Assembly: GCA_002293375.1 (NCBI GenBank)
Contig: DBDA01000013.1
Span: 1 to 17,493 of the forward strand
Source of the DNA: Odoribacter sp. UBA944
Lineage (GTDB): Bacteria; Bacteroidota; Bacteroidia; Bacteroidales; Marinifilaceae
Direction of reading: 5' to 3'
DNA length: 17,493 bases
Both the position numbers and the translations under genes were made by a program. Under the pieces are notes generated by a model. It saw only the letters and a program-made list of their open reading frames with translations. It was not told where the DNA came from and ran no database searches. This document shows positions 1 to 8,400 of the stretch, in pieces; position 1 is the stretch's first letter, and the number at the start of each line of letters is the position of its first letter.

Positions 1-22
1 GAGAGTAGGAAGACGCCGAATT
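1..22 (+). rRNA. 3' tail of a 5S rRNA gene (partial)
   Basis: The window opens with a GAGAGTAGG segment followed by ACGCCGAAT. This is the form of the 3' end of bacterial 5S rRNA, where the helix closing the molecule is preceded by a 'GGGAGAGTAGG' element. The rest of the gene lies upstream of the window, so the identity rests on about 20 nt and on context: a hairpin and a tRNA-Met follow directly, which fits the end of an rRNA operon. The exact 3' end is uncertain. Confidence 0.55.
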
Positions 23-30
23 TAGAAGAG

Positions 31-58
31 AGACCGCAACAACATGTTGCGGTCTTTC
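31..58 (+). terminator. Hairpin between 5S rRNA and tRNA-Met (weak terminator or processing stem)
   Basis: A perfect 9-bp inverted repeat, GACCGCAAC (32-40) and GTTGCGGTC (46-54), has a 5-nt loop and extends by A31-T55. It is followed only by CTTTC, a short interrupted T tract. The tRNA gene starts 6 nt after it. It may be a weak or leaky intrinsic terminator, or an RNase III-type processing stem separating 5S rRNA from the tRNA in one transcript. Confidence 0.6.
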
Positions 59-60
59 AT

Positions 61-134
61 GGCGAGGTAGCTCAGCTGGTTAGAGCGCATGATTCATAAT
101 CATGAGGTCGGCGGTTCAAGCCCGCCTCTCGCTA
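61..134 (+). tRNA. tRNA-Met (anticodon CAT, probably elongator)
   Basis: A complete cloverleaf can be folded by eye. The acceptor stem is 61-67 with 127-133, with G-U pairs at both ends. The D stem is 70-73/83-86, the anticodon stem 88-92/100-104 with loop TTCATAA (anticodon CAT at 95-97), and the T stem 110-114/122-126 with a TTC loop. The discriminator is A134. CCA is not encoded (ACA follows), so it must be added after transcription. The anticodon stem lacks the three G-C pairs of initiator tRNA and G1 is paired, which argues against tRNA-fMet. A CAT-anticodon tRNA-Ile2 (lysidine-modified) cannot be fully excluded, but A5-U68 resembles elongator Met. It sits directly behind 5S rRNA and is probably cotranscribed with the rRNA operon. 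Confidence 0.93.
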
Positions 135-146
135 CATGAAGATCAG

Positions 147-180
147 AGGCTTGCAAGCAATTGCAAGCCTTTTCTGTTTT
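147..180 (+). terminator. Strong intrinsic terminator after tRNA-Met
   Basis: A perfect 10-bp stem, AGGCTTGCAA (147-156) and TTGCAAGCCT (161-170), has a GCAA tetraloop. It runs straight into TTTTCTGTTTTATTT. It most likely ends the rRNA/tRNA transcription unit. Confidence 0.88.
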
Positions 181-207
181 ATTTGCAGGTAATCGGAGAG
201 ACATCAT

Positions 208-238
208 AAAAAAAGAGGCTGCGTAAAGACAGCCCCTT
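208..238 (-). terminator. Intrinsic terminator of the PUR-like gene
   Basis: On the minus strand a 7-bp stem (complement of 236-230 with 221-215, one G-U pair) is followed by a run of seven T residues (complement of 214-208). It lies 20 nt beyond the stop codon of the minus-strand gene at 258-605. It faces the rRNA-operon terminator at 147-180, so the two units are insulated back to back. Confidence 0.8.
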
Positions 239-257
239 GTTTCTTTTTAGATAGAGA

Positions 258-605
258 TCAAATTTGATCGAAGTCGACGTCAAATTCGCTCTTTACTACA
301 GATGTGGACGGTGTAGCCTCTACGATATCTCCAATGGTCGCTTTGATATAATCTACCGCTTCTTCCAACCCTTCGCTGAATTTTTCGAAATCTTCCTTAT
401 ACAGGAAAATTTTGTGCTTTTCAAAATTCTGAGCCCCACTTTCATCAAATTTCTTTTTACTCTCTGTAATAGTCAAATAGTAATCATTGTTCCGGGTTGC
501 CTTTACATCGAAAAAATAAGTTCTTTTTCCTGCACGCACAGCTTTGGAATAGATTTCTTCCCTATCATTCAGTTCCATACCTTCTTTTTTTTCGTATCCT
601 TCCAT
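258..605 (-). CDS. PUR-alpha-like DNA/RNA-binding protein (DUF3276 family)
   Basis: This 115-residue protein matches the bacterial PUR-repeat family (DUF3276) found across Bacteroidota and in Borrelia (BpuR/EbfC-region PUR protein). Family members bind single-stranded nucleic acids as dimers and act as transcriptional or translational modulators. The PUR core spans about residues 18-88, with basic/aromatic strands around RTYFFDV (28-34) and YYLTITESKK (42-51) and the KHKIFLYKEDF segment (63-73). An acidic tail rich in D/E and S/T follows (about 92-115). The ATG at 605-603 is preferred because an AAGGA lies about 6 nt upstream on the minus strand; ATG at residue 10 is an alternative and would remove only an unstructured leader. 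It is a single-gene unit with its own promoter (640-647) and terminator (208-238). Its cellular target cannot be read from the sequence. Confidence 0.88.
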   Translation of the reverse strand: MEGYEKKEGMELNDREEIYSKAVRAGKRTYFFDVKATRNNDYYLTITESKKKFDESGAQNFEKHKIFLYKEDFEKFSEGLEEAVDYIKATIGDIVEATPSTSVVKSEFDVDFDQI

Positions 606-639
606 CTTTTCCTTGAGTTTAATTTAGATTTTAGCGCTT

Positions 640-647
640 CAAATATA
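640..647 (-). promoter_or_regulatory. Bacteroidota -7 box for the PUR-like gene
   Basis: On the minus strand the octamer is TATATTTG, an exact match to TAnnTTTG. It lies 34 nt upstream of the ATG, giving a leader of roughly 28 nt. A TTTG occurs at 664-661, but its 13-nt spacing is shorter than the usual 19-21 nt, so the -33 element is unclear. Confidence 0.6.
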
Positions 648-786
648 GCGAAAAGAAAGCCAAAAAAACGCACGTATTATTAATTATTTTTTACCAAAGG
701 TCGGAACTGTTAAAAAGCACCGGCTTTTCCCGCTCCGGAAAATCGAAAAAAGTGAAAAAAGCGGAAATAGAAGTCTAATAAAAACG

Positions 787-794
787 TATCTTTG
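787..794 (+). promoter_or_regulatory. Bacteroidota -7 box for trpS
   Basis: TATCTTTG matches TAnnTTTG exactly and lies 18 nt before the trpS ATG. Transcription would begin around 799-802, giving a leader of about 10-14 nt. No convincing TTTG -33 box is seen 19-21 nt upstream; that stretch (about 739-770) is purine-rich. It is the likely promoter for the trpS-to-luxS series. Confidence 0.6.
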
Positions 795-812
795 CATATA
801 AAAATCAATAAA

Positions 813-1799
813 ATGGAGATTGTTGTCAGCGGGATCCGGCCGACGGGAAATTTGCATCTGGGAAATTACTTCGGTGCGATCCGGAATTTTTTAAGACTGC
901 AGGAAGAGTACAACTGTTTTTTCTTTATAGCCGATTGGCATTCGTTGACAACACATCCCAAACCGGGAGATATTACCGCCAATGTCCGGAAGATCCTGGC
1001 CGAATATCTGGCGTGCGGGATAGACCCGGAAAAAGCGGCCATCTATGTACAGAGCGATGTGAAAGAGGTGCTGGAATTATACCTCTACCTCAATATGAAT
1101 GCTTATCTTGGCGAATTGGAGCGGGTGACCTCTTTCAAGGAGAAGGCCCGTACGCAGCCGGATAATGTAAACGCCGGCCTGTTGACCTATCCGACCCTGA
1201 TGGCGGCTGATGTGATCGTACACAAAGCGGTGAAGGTGCCTGTCGGCAAGGACCAGGAGCAGAACATGGAGATGCTCCGGAAATTCGCCCGCCGTTTTAA
1301 TACGATTTATGGGGTGGACTATTTTCCGGAGCCTGCTTCTTACTCTTTTGCTGGCGAGGCGACGAAGGTGCCGGGGTTGGACGGTTCGGGGAAAATGGGA
1401 AAATCGGAAGGGAATGCGATCTATTTGGCAGATGATCCGGACACTATTCGGAAAAAGGTGATGAAGGCGGTGACTGACAGCGGCCCCACCGTGCCGGATA
1501 GTCCCAAACCGGAAGCGATTGAAAACCTCTTTACCTTGTTGAAGATCGTCTCTTCTGCAGATACGTACAACTATTTCAACGATCGGTACAATACCTGTGC
1601 CATCCGCTACGGTGATCTGAAAAAGCAGTTGGCCGAGGATATCGTTGCCTTTACGTCTCCTATCCGGGAGAAAATCCTGGGGGTTGTTTCCGATACGGTT
1701 TACATGGACCGGGTGGCGGCGACGGGGGCGGAGAGGGCCCGCGAAAGTGCCGCCCGGACCATCCGGGAAGTAAGAGAAATCATCGGTTTCAGGGGATGA
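813..1799 (+). CDS. trpS: Tryptophanyl-tRNA synthetase
   Basis: This class I aminoacyl-tRNA synthetase charges tRNA-Trp with tryptophan in the cytoplasm, using ATP. The 328-residue protein has the usual compact bacterial TrpRS length. The HIGH-type signature is HLGN at residues 15-18, just after the family motif SGIRPTG (6-12). The KMSKS-type loop is KMGKS at 194-198. The active-site GKDQEQNMEM stretch sits between them. The ATG at 813 is chosen: it gives the family-typical MEIVVSGIRPTG start, and an upstream in-frame TTG at 792 lies inside the -7 promoter box and cannot be transcribed from it. It is first in a same-strand series and is followed 28 nt later by ruvA. Function is assigned with high certainty. 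Confidence 0.97.
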   Translation: MEIVVSGIRPTGNLHLGNYFGAIRNFLRLQEEYNCFFFIADWHSLTTHPKPGDITANVRKILAEYLACGIDPEKAAIYVQSDVKEVLELYLYLNMNAYLGELERVTSFKEKARTQPDNVNAGLLTYPTLMAADVIVHKAVKVPVGKDQEQNMEMLRKFARRFNTIYGVDYFPEPASYSFAGEATKVPGLDGSGKMGKSEGNAIYLADDPDTIRKKVMKAVTDSGPTVPDSPKPEAIENLFTLLKIVSSADTYNYFNDRYNTCAIRYGDLKKQLAEDIVAFTSPIREKILGVVSDTVYMDRVAATGAERARESAARTIREVREIIGFRG

Positions 1800-1827
1800 C
1801 CCGGTTACCGGTTTAATTGCAAATACC

Positions 1828-2406
1828 ATGTACGAATACATACAGGGAAAATTGGTGGAAGCGACACCTGCCTATGCCGTAGTGGATTGCGGAGGGGTCG
1901 GATTTCATCTCCACATCTCCGTAAATACCTATTCCGGGATAGCGCAACAGGCGGAGATACGGCTCTGGGTGCATCAGATCGTGCGGGAAGACGCCCATCT
2001 GCTGTATGGCTTCGCCACAAAGGAGGAGCGGGCGCTTTTCAAGTTGTTGATATCGGTTTCCGGGATCGGCGCCAACACGGCCAACGTTATGTTGAGCTCT
2101 ATGACGGTAGATGAAATCACAACCGCCATTTTGACCGGTAACGTGAACGCTATAAAAAGCGTAAAAGGGATTGGGTTAAAAACCGCTCAGCGGGTGATCA
2201 TCGAGCTGAAGGACAAAGTGGGAGTATCCGGATCGGCCGAAGAGTTTGTTTTTTCTGCCGGCACGTTCAAAGAGGAGGCATTGTCTGCTTTGGTTATGTT
2301 GGGATTTGCCAAAGCTCAGGCTTCTAAAGTGTTGGATAAAATCACAGCCGGAGGGAAAGTGAGCACGGTAGAGGAGTTGATCAAGTTGGCTTTGAAGCAG
2401 CTTTGA
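1828..2406 (+). CDS. ruvA: Holliday junction branch migration protein RuvA
   Basis: RuvA binds four-way DNA junctions as a tetramer and loads the RuvB motor, which moves the junction so that RuvC can cut it. The 192-residue protein shows the usual three-part layout. An N-terminal OB-fold starts with MYEYIQGKL (1-9). Two helix-hairpin-helix motifs follow, SGIGANTA (78-85) and KGIGLKTAQR (113-122). After a flexible linker comes a C-terminal UBA-like helical domain (about 148-192) that contacts RuvB. Neither ruvB nor ruvC is nearby. Downstream it is followed by sprA, an arrangement widely seen in Bacteroidota and probably reflecting old synteny rather than shared function. Confidence 0.97.
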   Translation: MYEYIQGKLVEATPAYAVVDCGGVGFHLHISVNTYSGIAQQAEIRLWVHQIVREDAHLLYGFATKEERALFKLLISVSGIGANTANVMLSSMTVDEITTAILTGNVNAIKSVKGIGLKTAQRVIIELKDKVGVSGSAEEFVFSAGTFKEEALSALVMLGFAKAQASKVLDKITAGGKVSTVEELIKLALKQL

Positions 2407-2418
2407 CGGTAAACCGTC
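2405..2418 (+). repeat. Small hairpin over the ruvA stop codon
   Basis: GACGG (2405-2409) and CCGTC (2414-2418) form a 5-bp stem with a TAAA loop, starting inside the ruvA TGA stop. No T tract follows, so it is not a standard intrinsic terminator. It could cap the upstream message or act as an mRNA processing or stability element between ruvA and the very long sprA message. Confidence 0.4.
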
Positions 2419-2444
2419 GCTGATAGAACCGGGAAATACAGGTG

Positions 2445-5400
2445 ATGATGCGATTTTTTTTCATTCTGCTATTCATAGTGTTGGGAGGCTTTTCAGCGTC
2501 CGGAGCCATCCGTCCGGCGGCAGACAGCCTGAGATTTCCGATCCGTGAAGGGACAGATCGCGACATCCGGACCGATATCCCGCCCTCCCCGCTGTTTATG
2601 AGTCCGCCTTCCAACGTGACGGATTCTGTTGTGTACGATCCTGTTACAAAGCGCTACATATTCATGAAGTTGGTAGGGGGAAAGTACAACTATTCCCGGC
2701 CCTATTCCATCACCTTGGATGAATATGTCCGGTCGCAGAACCGGCTCTCCTTGTATGAATACAACAGACGGCAGCGCCAGGAAGGTGACCAATACGATTT
2801 CAAAGAGCTGGTTTCCCAATTGCAGTTTCTGGACAAGATACTGAGCCCTATTTTCGGGGTGAACCAGGTACGGATCAATGTGCAGGGATCGGTGGAGTTG
2901 ACCCTGGGGGCCAAGACCAGCAAGGTGGACAATCCGACTTTGCCGGTGGACCTGAGGAAGACGACAACCTTGGACTTTGATGAAAAGATCCAGTTCAACA
3001 TCAACGGAAATATCGGTGACCTAATCAATTTGGAGTGGAGCTACAACACGGATGCAACCTTCGATTTTGAAAACATGTTGAAACTGCACTACGAAGGCAA
3101 AGAGGACAATATTATCAAAAAAGTGGAGGCGGGAAATGTCTCCCTGCCCCTGCCCGGAACGCTGATCACGGGCGGACAGAACCTCTGGGGGTTCCGGACA
3201 GACCTGCAATTCGGGAAGCTTTCGGTCTCCTCTATCTTCACCCAGCAGAAGAGCGAATCTTCGGTGATCCACCTGGACAAGGGAGCGCAGAAGCAGGAGT
3301 TTGAATTGTCTGCCCACAATTACGAAGCGAACCGGCACTTCTTTTTATCCAATTATTTTCGAAAACATTACGACGAAGCGCTGGCCAAACTGCCCATTAT
3401 CAACAGCGGGGTAACCATTACCAAGATTGAGGTATGGGTAACCAATAAGGTTTCCAATTTCGAACAGGCCCGGAACATTGTGGCGTTTACCGATCTGGGG
3501 GAAATAGCCGGAGATATCTCCAATACTGCCGTAGTACAGGGATTGGGAGGGAGCTATCCCGACAACCGGCGCAATACACTGTACGGACAGTTGGATGCGG
3601 CGCCGCTGAATGCGATCCGGGACATCAATCAGGTGACCACTACTTTTTCGACCTATTTGCCGGGTTTTCTTTCCGCCTGGGATTACGAGAAGATAGAGAA
3701 TGCCCGTTTGCTGGACCCTTCCGAATACGTGCTGAATGCGCAATTGGGGTATATCTCCCTGAATCAGGCGCTGAATACGGATGAAGTGCTGGCTGTGGCT
3801 TATGAATATACGGTTCGCGGAGAGCTGTTTACGGTGGGGGAACTGACCTCCAATGCCCACGCAGCACCTTCTGCATTGTACGTGAAAATGCTGCGCAGCA
3901 CTACCCAAAGCCCTGCAATGCCGACCTGGAACCTGATGATGAAAAATATTTACAACATCGGGAGCTACAACCTGAAACCGGACGATTTTGTGCTGGATAT
4001 TTTATATCAGAACGACAAGGCGGGCACCAAGGTGAATTACGTTCCGGCCGGTAAGATCAAAGACAAAATTCTGCTCTCAGTCCTGAACCTGGACCGCCTG
4101 AATTCGCAGCAGGATGCCACGCCGGACGGACGATTTGACTATGTAGAAGGGATCACGGTATTTCCGTCGAGGGGACGGATCGCCTTTCCGGTGCTGGAAC
4201 CTTTCGGATCTTATTTGCGGACGAAAATAGACGATCCCTCTGCCGGAGAGTATGTGTTTGAGGAGCTCTATACGATGACCCAGAGCGATGCTGAAAAGAA
4301 CGCCGAAAAGAATAAGTTTTACCTGAAAGGAAATTACCAGTCCTCCTCCTCTTCGGAGATCTCGCTGGGCGGCGGGGATGTGCCCCAGGGCTCTGTGAAG
4401 GTGCTGGCCGGGGGTGTGGAGTTGACGGAGAACATCGATTATATTGTGGAGTATACAATGGGGGTGGTCAGGATTATCAACCAGGCGTTGCTGGAATCCG
4501 GCACTCCTATTACCGTGAAGAGTGAAAACCGGGATATACTCGGAATGCAGACCCGTTCGTTGGTAGGTGCACACTTCAACTACCAATTCAACGAAAAATT
4601 CAGCCTGGGGGCTACGATCATGCACATGAACGAAAAGCCGTTCACCCACAAAGTCAATATTGGAGAAGAGCCGATCTCCAATACCATTTGGGGACTGAAT
4701 GCCTCCTACAATACGGAGTCCGGTTTCCTGACCACCTTGGTGGATAAATTACCCTTTGTAAATACCAAAGTGAAGTCGCGTCTGAATATTGATGCCGAAT
4801 TTGCCCAATTCAAGCCCGGTGTAAACAAGGGGGCGGGCGGAAACGCTTACATTGATGATTTCGAAGGGAGCAAAATGTCCTACGATATGAAGTCGGTGAC
4901 CCAGTGGAAATTAGCCTCTACGCCGCAGGATGACGAATTTCCGGAAGGAAAGCTGACGGACGACCACGCCAGCGGTTTTAACCGGGCCCGGATGACTTGG
5001 TATGTAGTGGATCCGCTTTTTTACCGGATGTCGTCGGCTACGCCGGGACACATCCGGACAGACCGGGAGCAGCGCTCCAACCATTTTGTGCGGGAGATCC
5101 GGCAGACAGAACTCTTTCCGAACAAAGACCTGGCCGTTGGGGATGTGAACATCGTTCCGGCCCTCTCCCTCGCTTACTATCCCAAAGAGAAAGGGGCTTA
5201 CAACTTTGATGCGCTTCCCGGAAGCTATTCCGGCGGGCTCAATGCGGACGGAACCCTGAATGATCCGGCCTCCCGCTGGGGTGGGATGATCCGCTCCGTA
5301 CAGACCAATGATTTCGAAGCGGCCAATGTGCAGTATATTGAGATGTGGATGCTTGATCCGTTTGTGTATGAACCCGATCATAAGGGAGGAGATTTGTATT

Positions 5401-8400
5401 TGGATCTGGGAAATATATCTGAAGATATTCTCCGGGACGGCCGGAAATCTTTTGAAAACGGTTTACCGGTTTCGGCAACTGTCGTGAATGTGGATTCGAC
5501 TGAATGGGGGCGTATCCCGACGGTACAGGCCGTGGTAAACGGTTTTGACAACAACAGCCAATCCCGCCGCTTTCAGGATGTCGGATTAGACGGCTTGAAC
5601 GACGAAGAGGAACGGACCTATTTTGCCGCCTATTTGGCGGAGTTGCGGAACCGGTTCGGAGAAAATTCGGAGGTGTACCGGCGGGCTTGGAACGATCCGG
5701 CCGGAGATAACTACCACTATTTCCGCGGATCCGATTTCGATGCGCAGGAGACACCGATCCTGGAGCGGTACAAACGGTACAACGGTACGGAAGGGAACTC
5801 CCCGACTACGGATATGTCCCCGGAGTCCTACGCAACGGCGGCCACCAATCTGCCCGACGTGGAGGACATCAACAATGACAATACTCTGAACGAAACGGAA
5901 TCCTTTTTCCGGTACAAACTGAGCTTGCGTCCCGAAGATATGCGGATCGGGCACAATTTTATTACGGATATCCAGACGGCAGCCGTGGAGTTGCCTAACG
6001 GGACGACGGAAGAGGTAAAATGGTACCAGGTACGCATCCCGTTGAATGCTGCGGACAGGAGATCGTACGGAGAGATCAACGACTTTAAGTCCATCCGTTT
6101 TATGCGGATGGTGATGAAGGGTTTTCAGGACAGTATCATTTTGCGTCTGGCCAGCCTGGACCTGGTGCGCGATAATTGGCGGAAGTTTGAAGGAAAGGTG
6201 GATGGGCAACTGGCGGGGAGCGATCAGGCGGTGTTTGACGTTTCGGTAGTTAACTTAGAAGAGAACGCCAGCAAAGAGCCGGTCAATTACGTCATGCCTC
6301 CGGGCATCCAGCGGGTGGTTGATGCGACCAACCCGCAACTCCGGGTATTAAACGAACAGGCGATGTTGTTGAAGGTGATCAACCTGGAAGAGGGAGATGC
6401 CAAGGCGGTGTACCGCAATATGTTCTACGATATGCTCCGCTACAAAACTCTCTTGATGGATGTCCATGCGGAAGCGATTGAAGGGTATCCGGTAGCGAAT
6501 GAAGAGTTGACGCTTTTCCTGCGGTTGGGGAACGATCACCTCAACAACTACTACGAATACGAGATCCCGTTAGCCCTGACCCCTCCCGGTTTTTATATGG
6601 ACGACGAACAGGGGCGGTTGGGGGTATGGCCGGCTGTCAATAAAGTGGCCTTGCCGTTGCAGTTGTTGCAGAAGATCAAACAGCAGCGCTCGGCTGGCGC
6701 CCGCCAGGAGGGAACGGAGGTGAACCTGACAGAGGTGTTTGAGCGGACGGTGGCCGAACTGGGAGAGGTTTCCAATTCCGACATGATGAAGCACATCGTC
6801 AAAATCAAAGGAAAACCGAGCCTGGCGGAAATTCGGAGCGTGCTGATCGGCGTCCGGAATCCGGAATCCGCTTCGGGCGGAAAAGGCGAACGGTCGGCTG
6901 AGGTTTGGGTGAATGAGTTGCGTTTGTCGGATTTCGACACCAAGGGCGGGTGGGCTGCCAATGTGCGGATGACAGCCAAACTGGCCGACATAGCGACGGT
7001 AACCTTTGCTGGTAGCCGGATGACGCCCGGCTTTGGAAGCATCGAACAGCGCGCCTCGCAGATCGCCCGGGAGGATTTCCGTTCCCTTGACTTTTCGACC
7101 AGCGTGGAGTTCGGTAAGTTTTTTCCGGAAAAGTGGCGGGTTCGCTTGCCGATGTACTACGCCTATTCCCGCCAGACCACCTTGCCGGAGTACGATCCGT
7201 TGGACACGGATGTACCGCTTGATCTGGCGTTGGACAATGCGGAGAGCGCCCATGTACGCGATTCCATCCGGCGGAGTGCGGAAGATTACACCGAACGGCG
7301 GAGCCTGAACTTTACGAACATCGGTATTGCCAGCAAAGACGGTAAGTCGAGGTTGTTGGATATTTCCAACCTGAACCTGACCTTTTCCTACAACAAGGTG
7401 TTCTCCCGGAATGTGAACACCGAACGGGACCTGGATAAGAATTACCGCGGATTGCTCAGTTATGTCTACAATGGGATGCCGAATTTGGTGGAGCCGTTTA
7501 AAAATTCCCAGTCGCTCCGTTCTCCCTATCTCCGGATCCTGAAAGATTTTAATTTCTATTATCTGCCGTCGATGGTCTCCTTCACGTCGGACATTACCCG
7601 TACTTACCGGGAGATCAAATTGCGGAATTTAGACAATCCGGACATGCTGATTGAGCCAACAGTGGATAAGAATTTTATGTGGAACCGAGATTACGCCCTC
7701 AAATTCAACCTGACCAAAAACCTGTCGCTTGATTTTCTGGCGTCGGCGCAATCGCGTATCGATGAGCCGGAAGGCATTGTCGACCGGAACCGCGATCCCG
7801 ACCGCTACCAGGAGTGGAAGGATACCGTTTGGCACAACATTCTGGACGGCGGACGGCCGGTAAATTACCACCAAGACCTGAACATCCGCTACCGGGTGCC
7901 GGTAGACAAACTGCCGGGGCTGAACTGGATCGGGGTAGAGACGATGTACGGCACCAATTACGATTGGCAGGCCGGGGCGCTCACAGACGATTCTACCCGG
8001 CACGGGAACGTGATCCGGAACCGGAACACCCTCCAACTGAGCGGGAATTTTTCACTCTCCTCGCTGTACAATAAGTCGAAACTGATCCGGGACCTGCTGA
8101 GTAACCGGCCGCGACGGAACGGGAAGACCGTCAATTTTGATACGGAGGTGGAACGGGTGCGAAAAGGGAGAAGTTTTACGATCAACCACAAACTGAAAAC
8201 GAGCGACATCCGGGTACGCCTGCAGTCGTCTACCGGTGAGCAGTTGAACGCGGGTTTTGAGACCATCGGTAAAAATAAAGTGCGCGTTACACCGTCGCAG
8301 GACATGGAGGTTGCCAAAGTACTCATCACCGGTACGGAAAATCCGGCCGGTTCCGGTGTGAGAGCAGTCGGCCGCTTTCTGTTGGGCATTGTGACCGGTT

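Noticed and set aside
264..683. 139-codon plus-strand frame antisense to the PUR-like gene
   Set aside because: F/I-rich reverse reading of a confident family member. It also runs through that gene's promoter.
725..742. Inverted repeat TTTTCC/GGAAAA upstream of trpS
   Set aside because: The 6-bp stem is mostly A-T and has no following T run. It is likely chance in an A/T-rich intergenic region and not a terminator or attenuator.
792..812. TTG start adding seven residues to trpS
   Set aside because: The TTG lies inside the -7 box TATCTTTG, and the family start MEIVVSGIRPTG begins at 813.
1077..1841. 254-codon open frame antisense to trpS
   Set aside because: The sequence is rich in R/H/P as expected from a reverse reading of coding DNA, and trpS is certain on the other strand.
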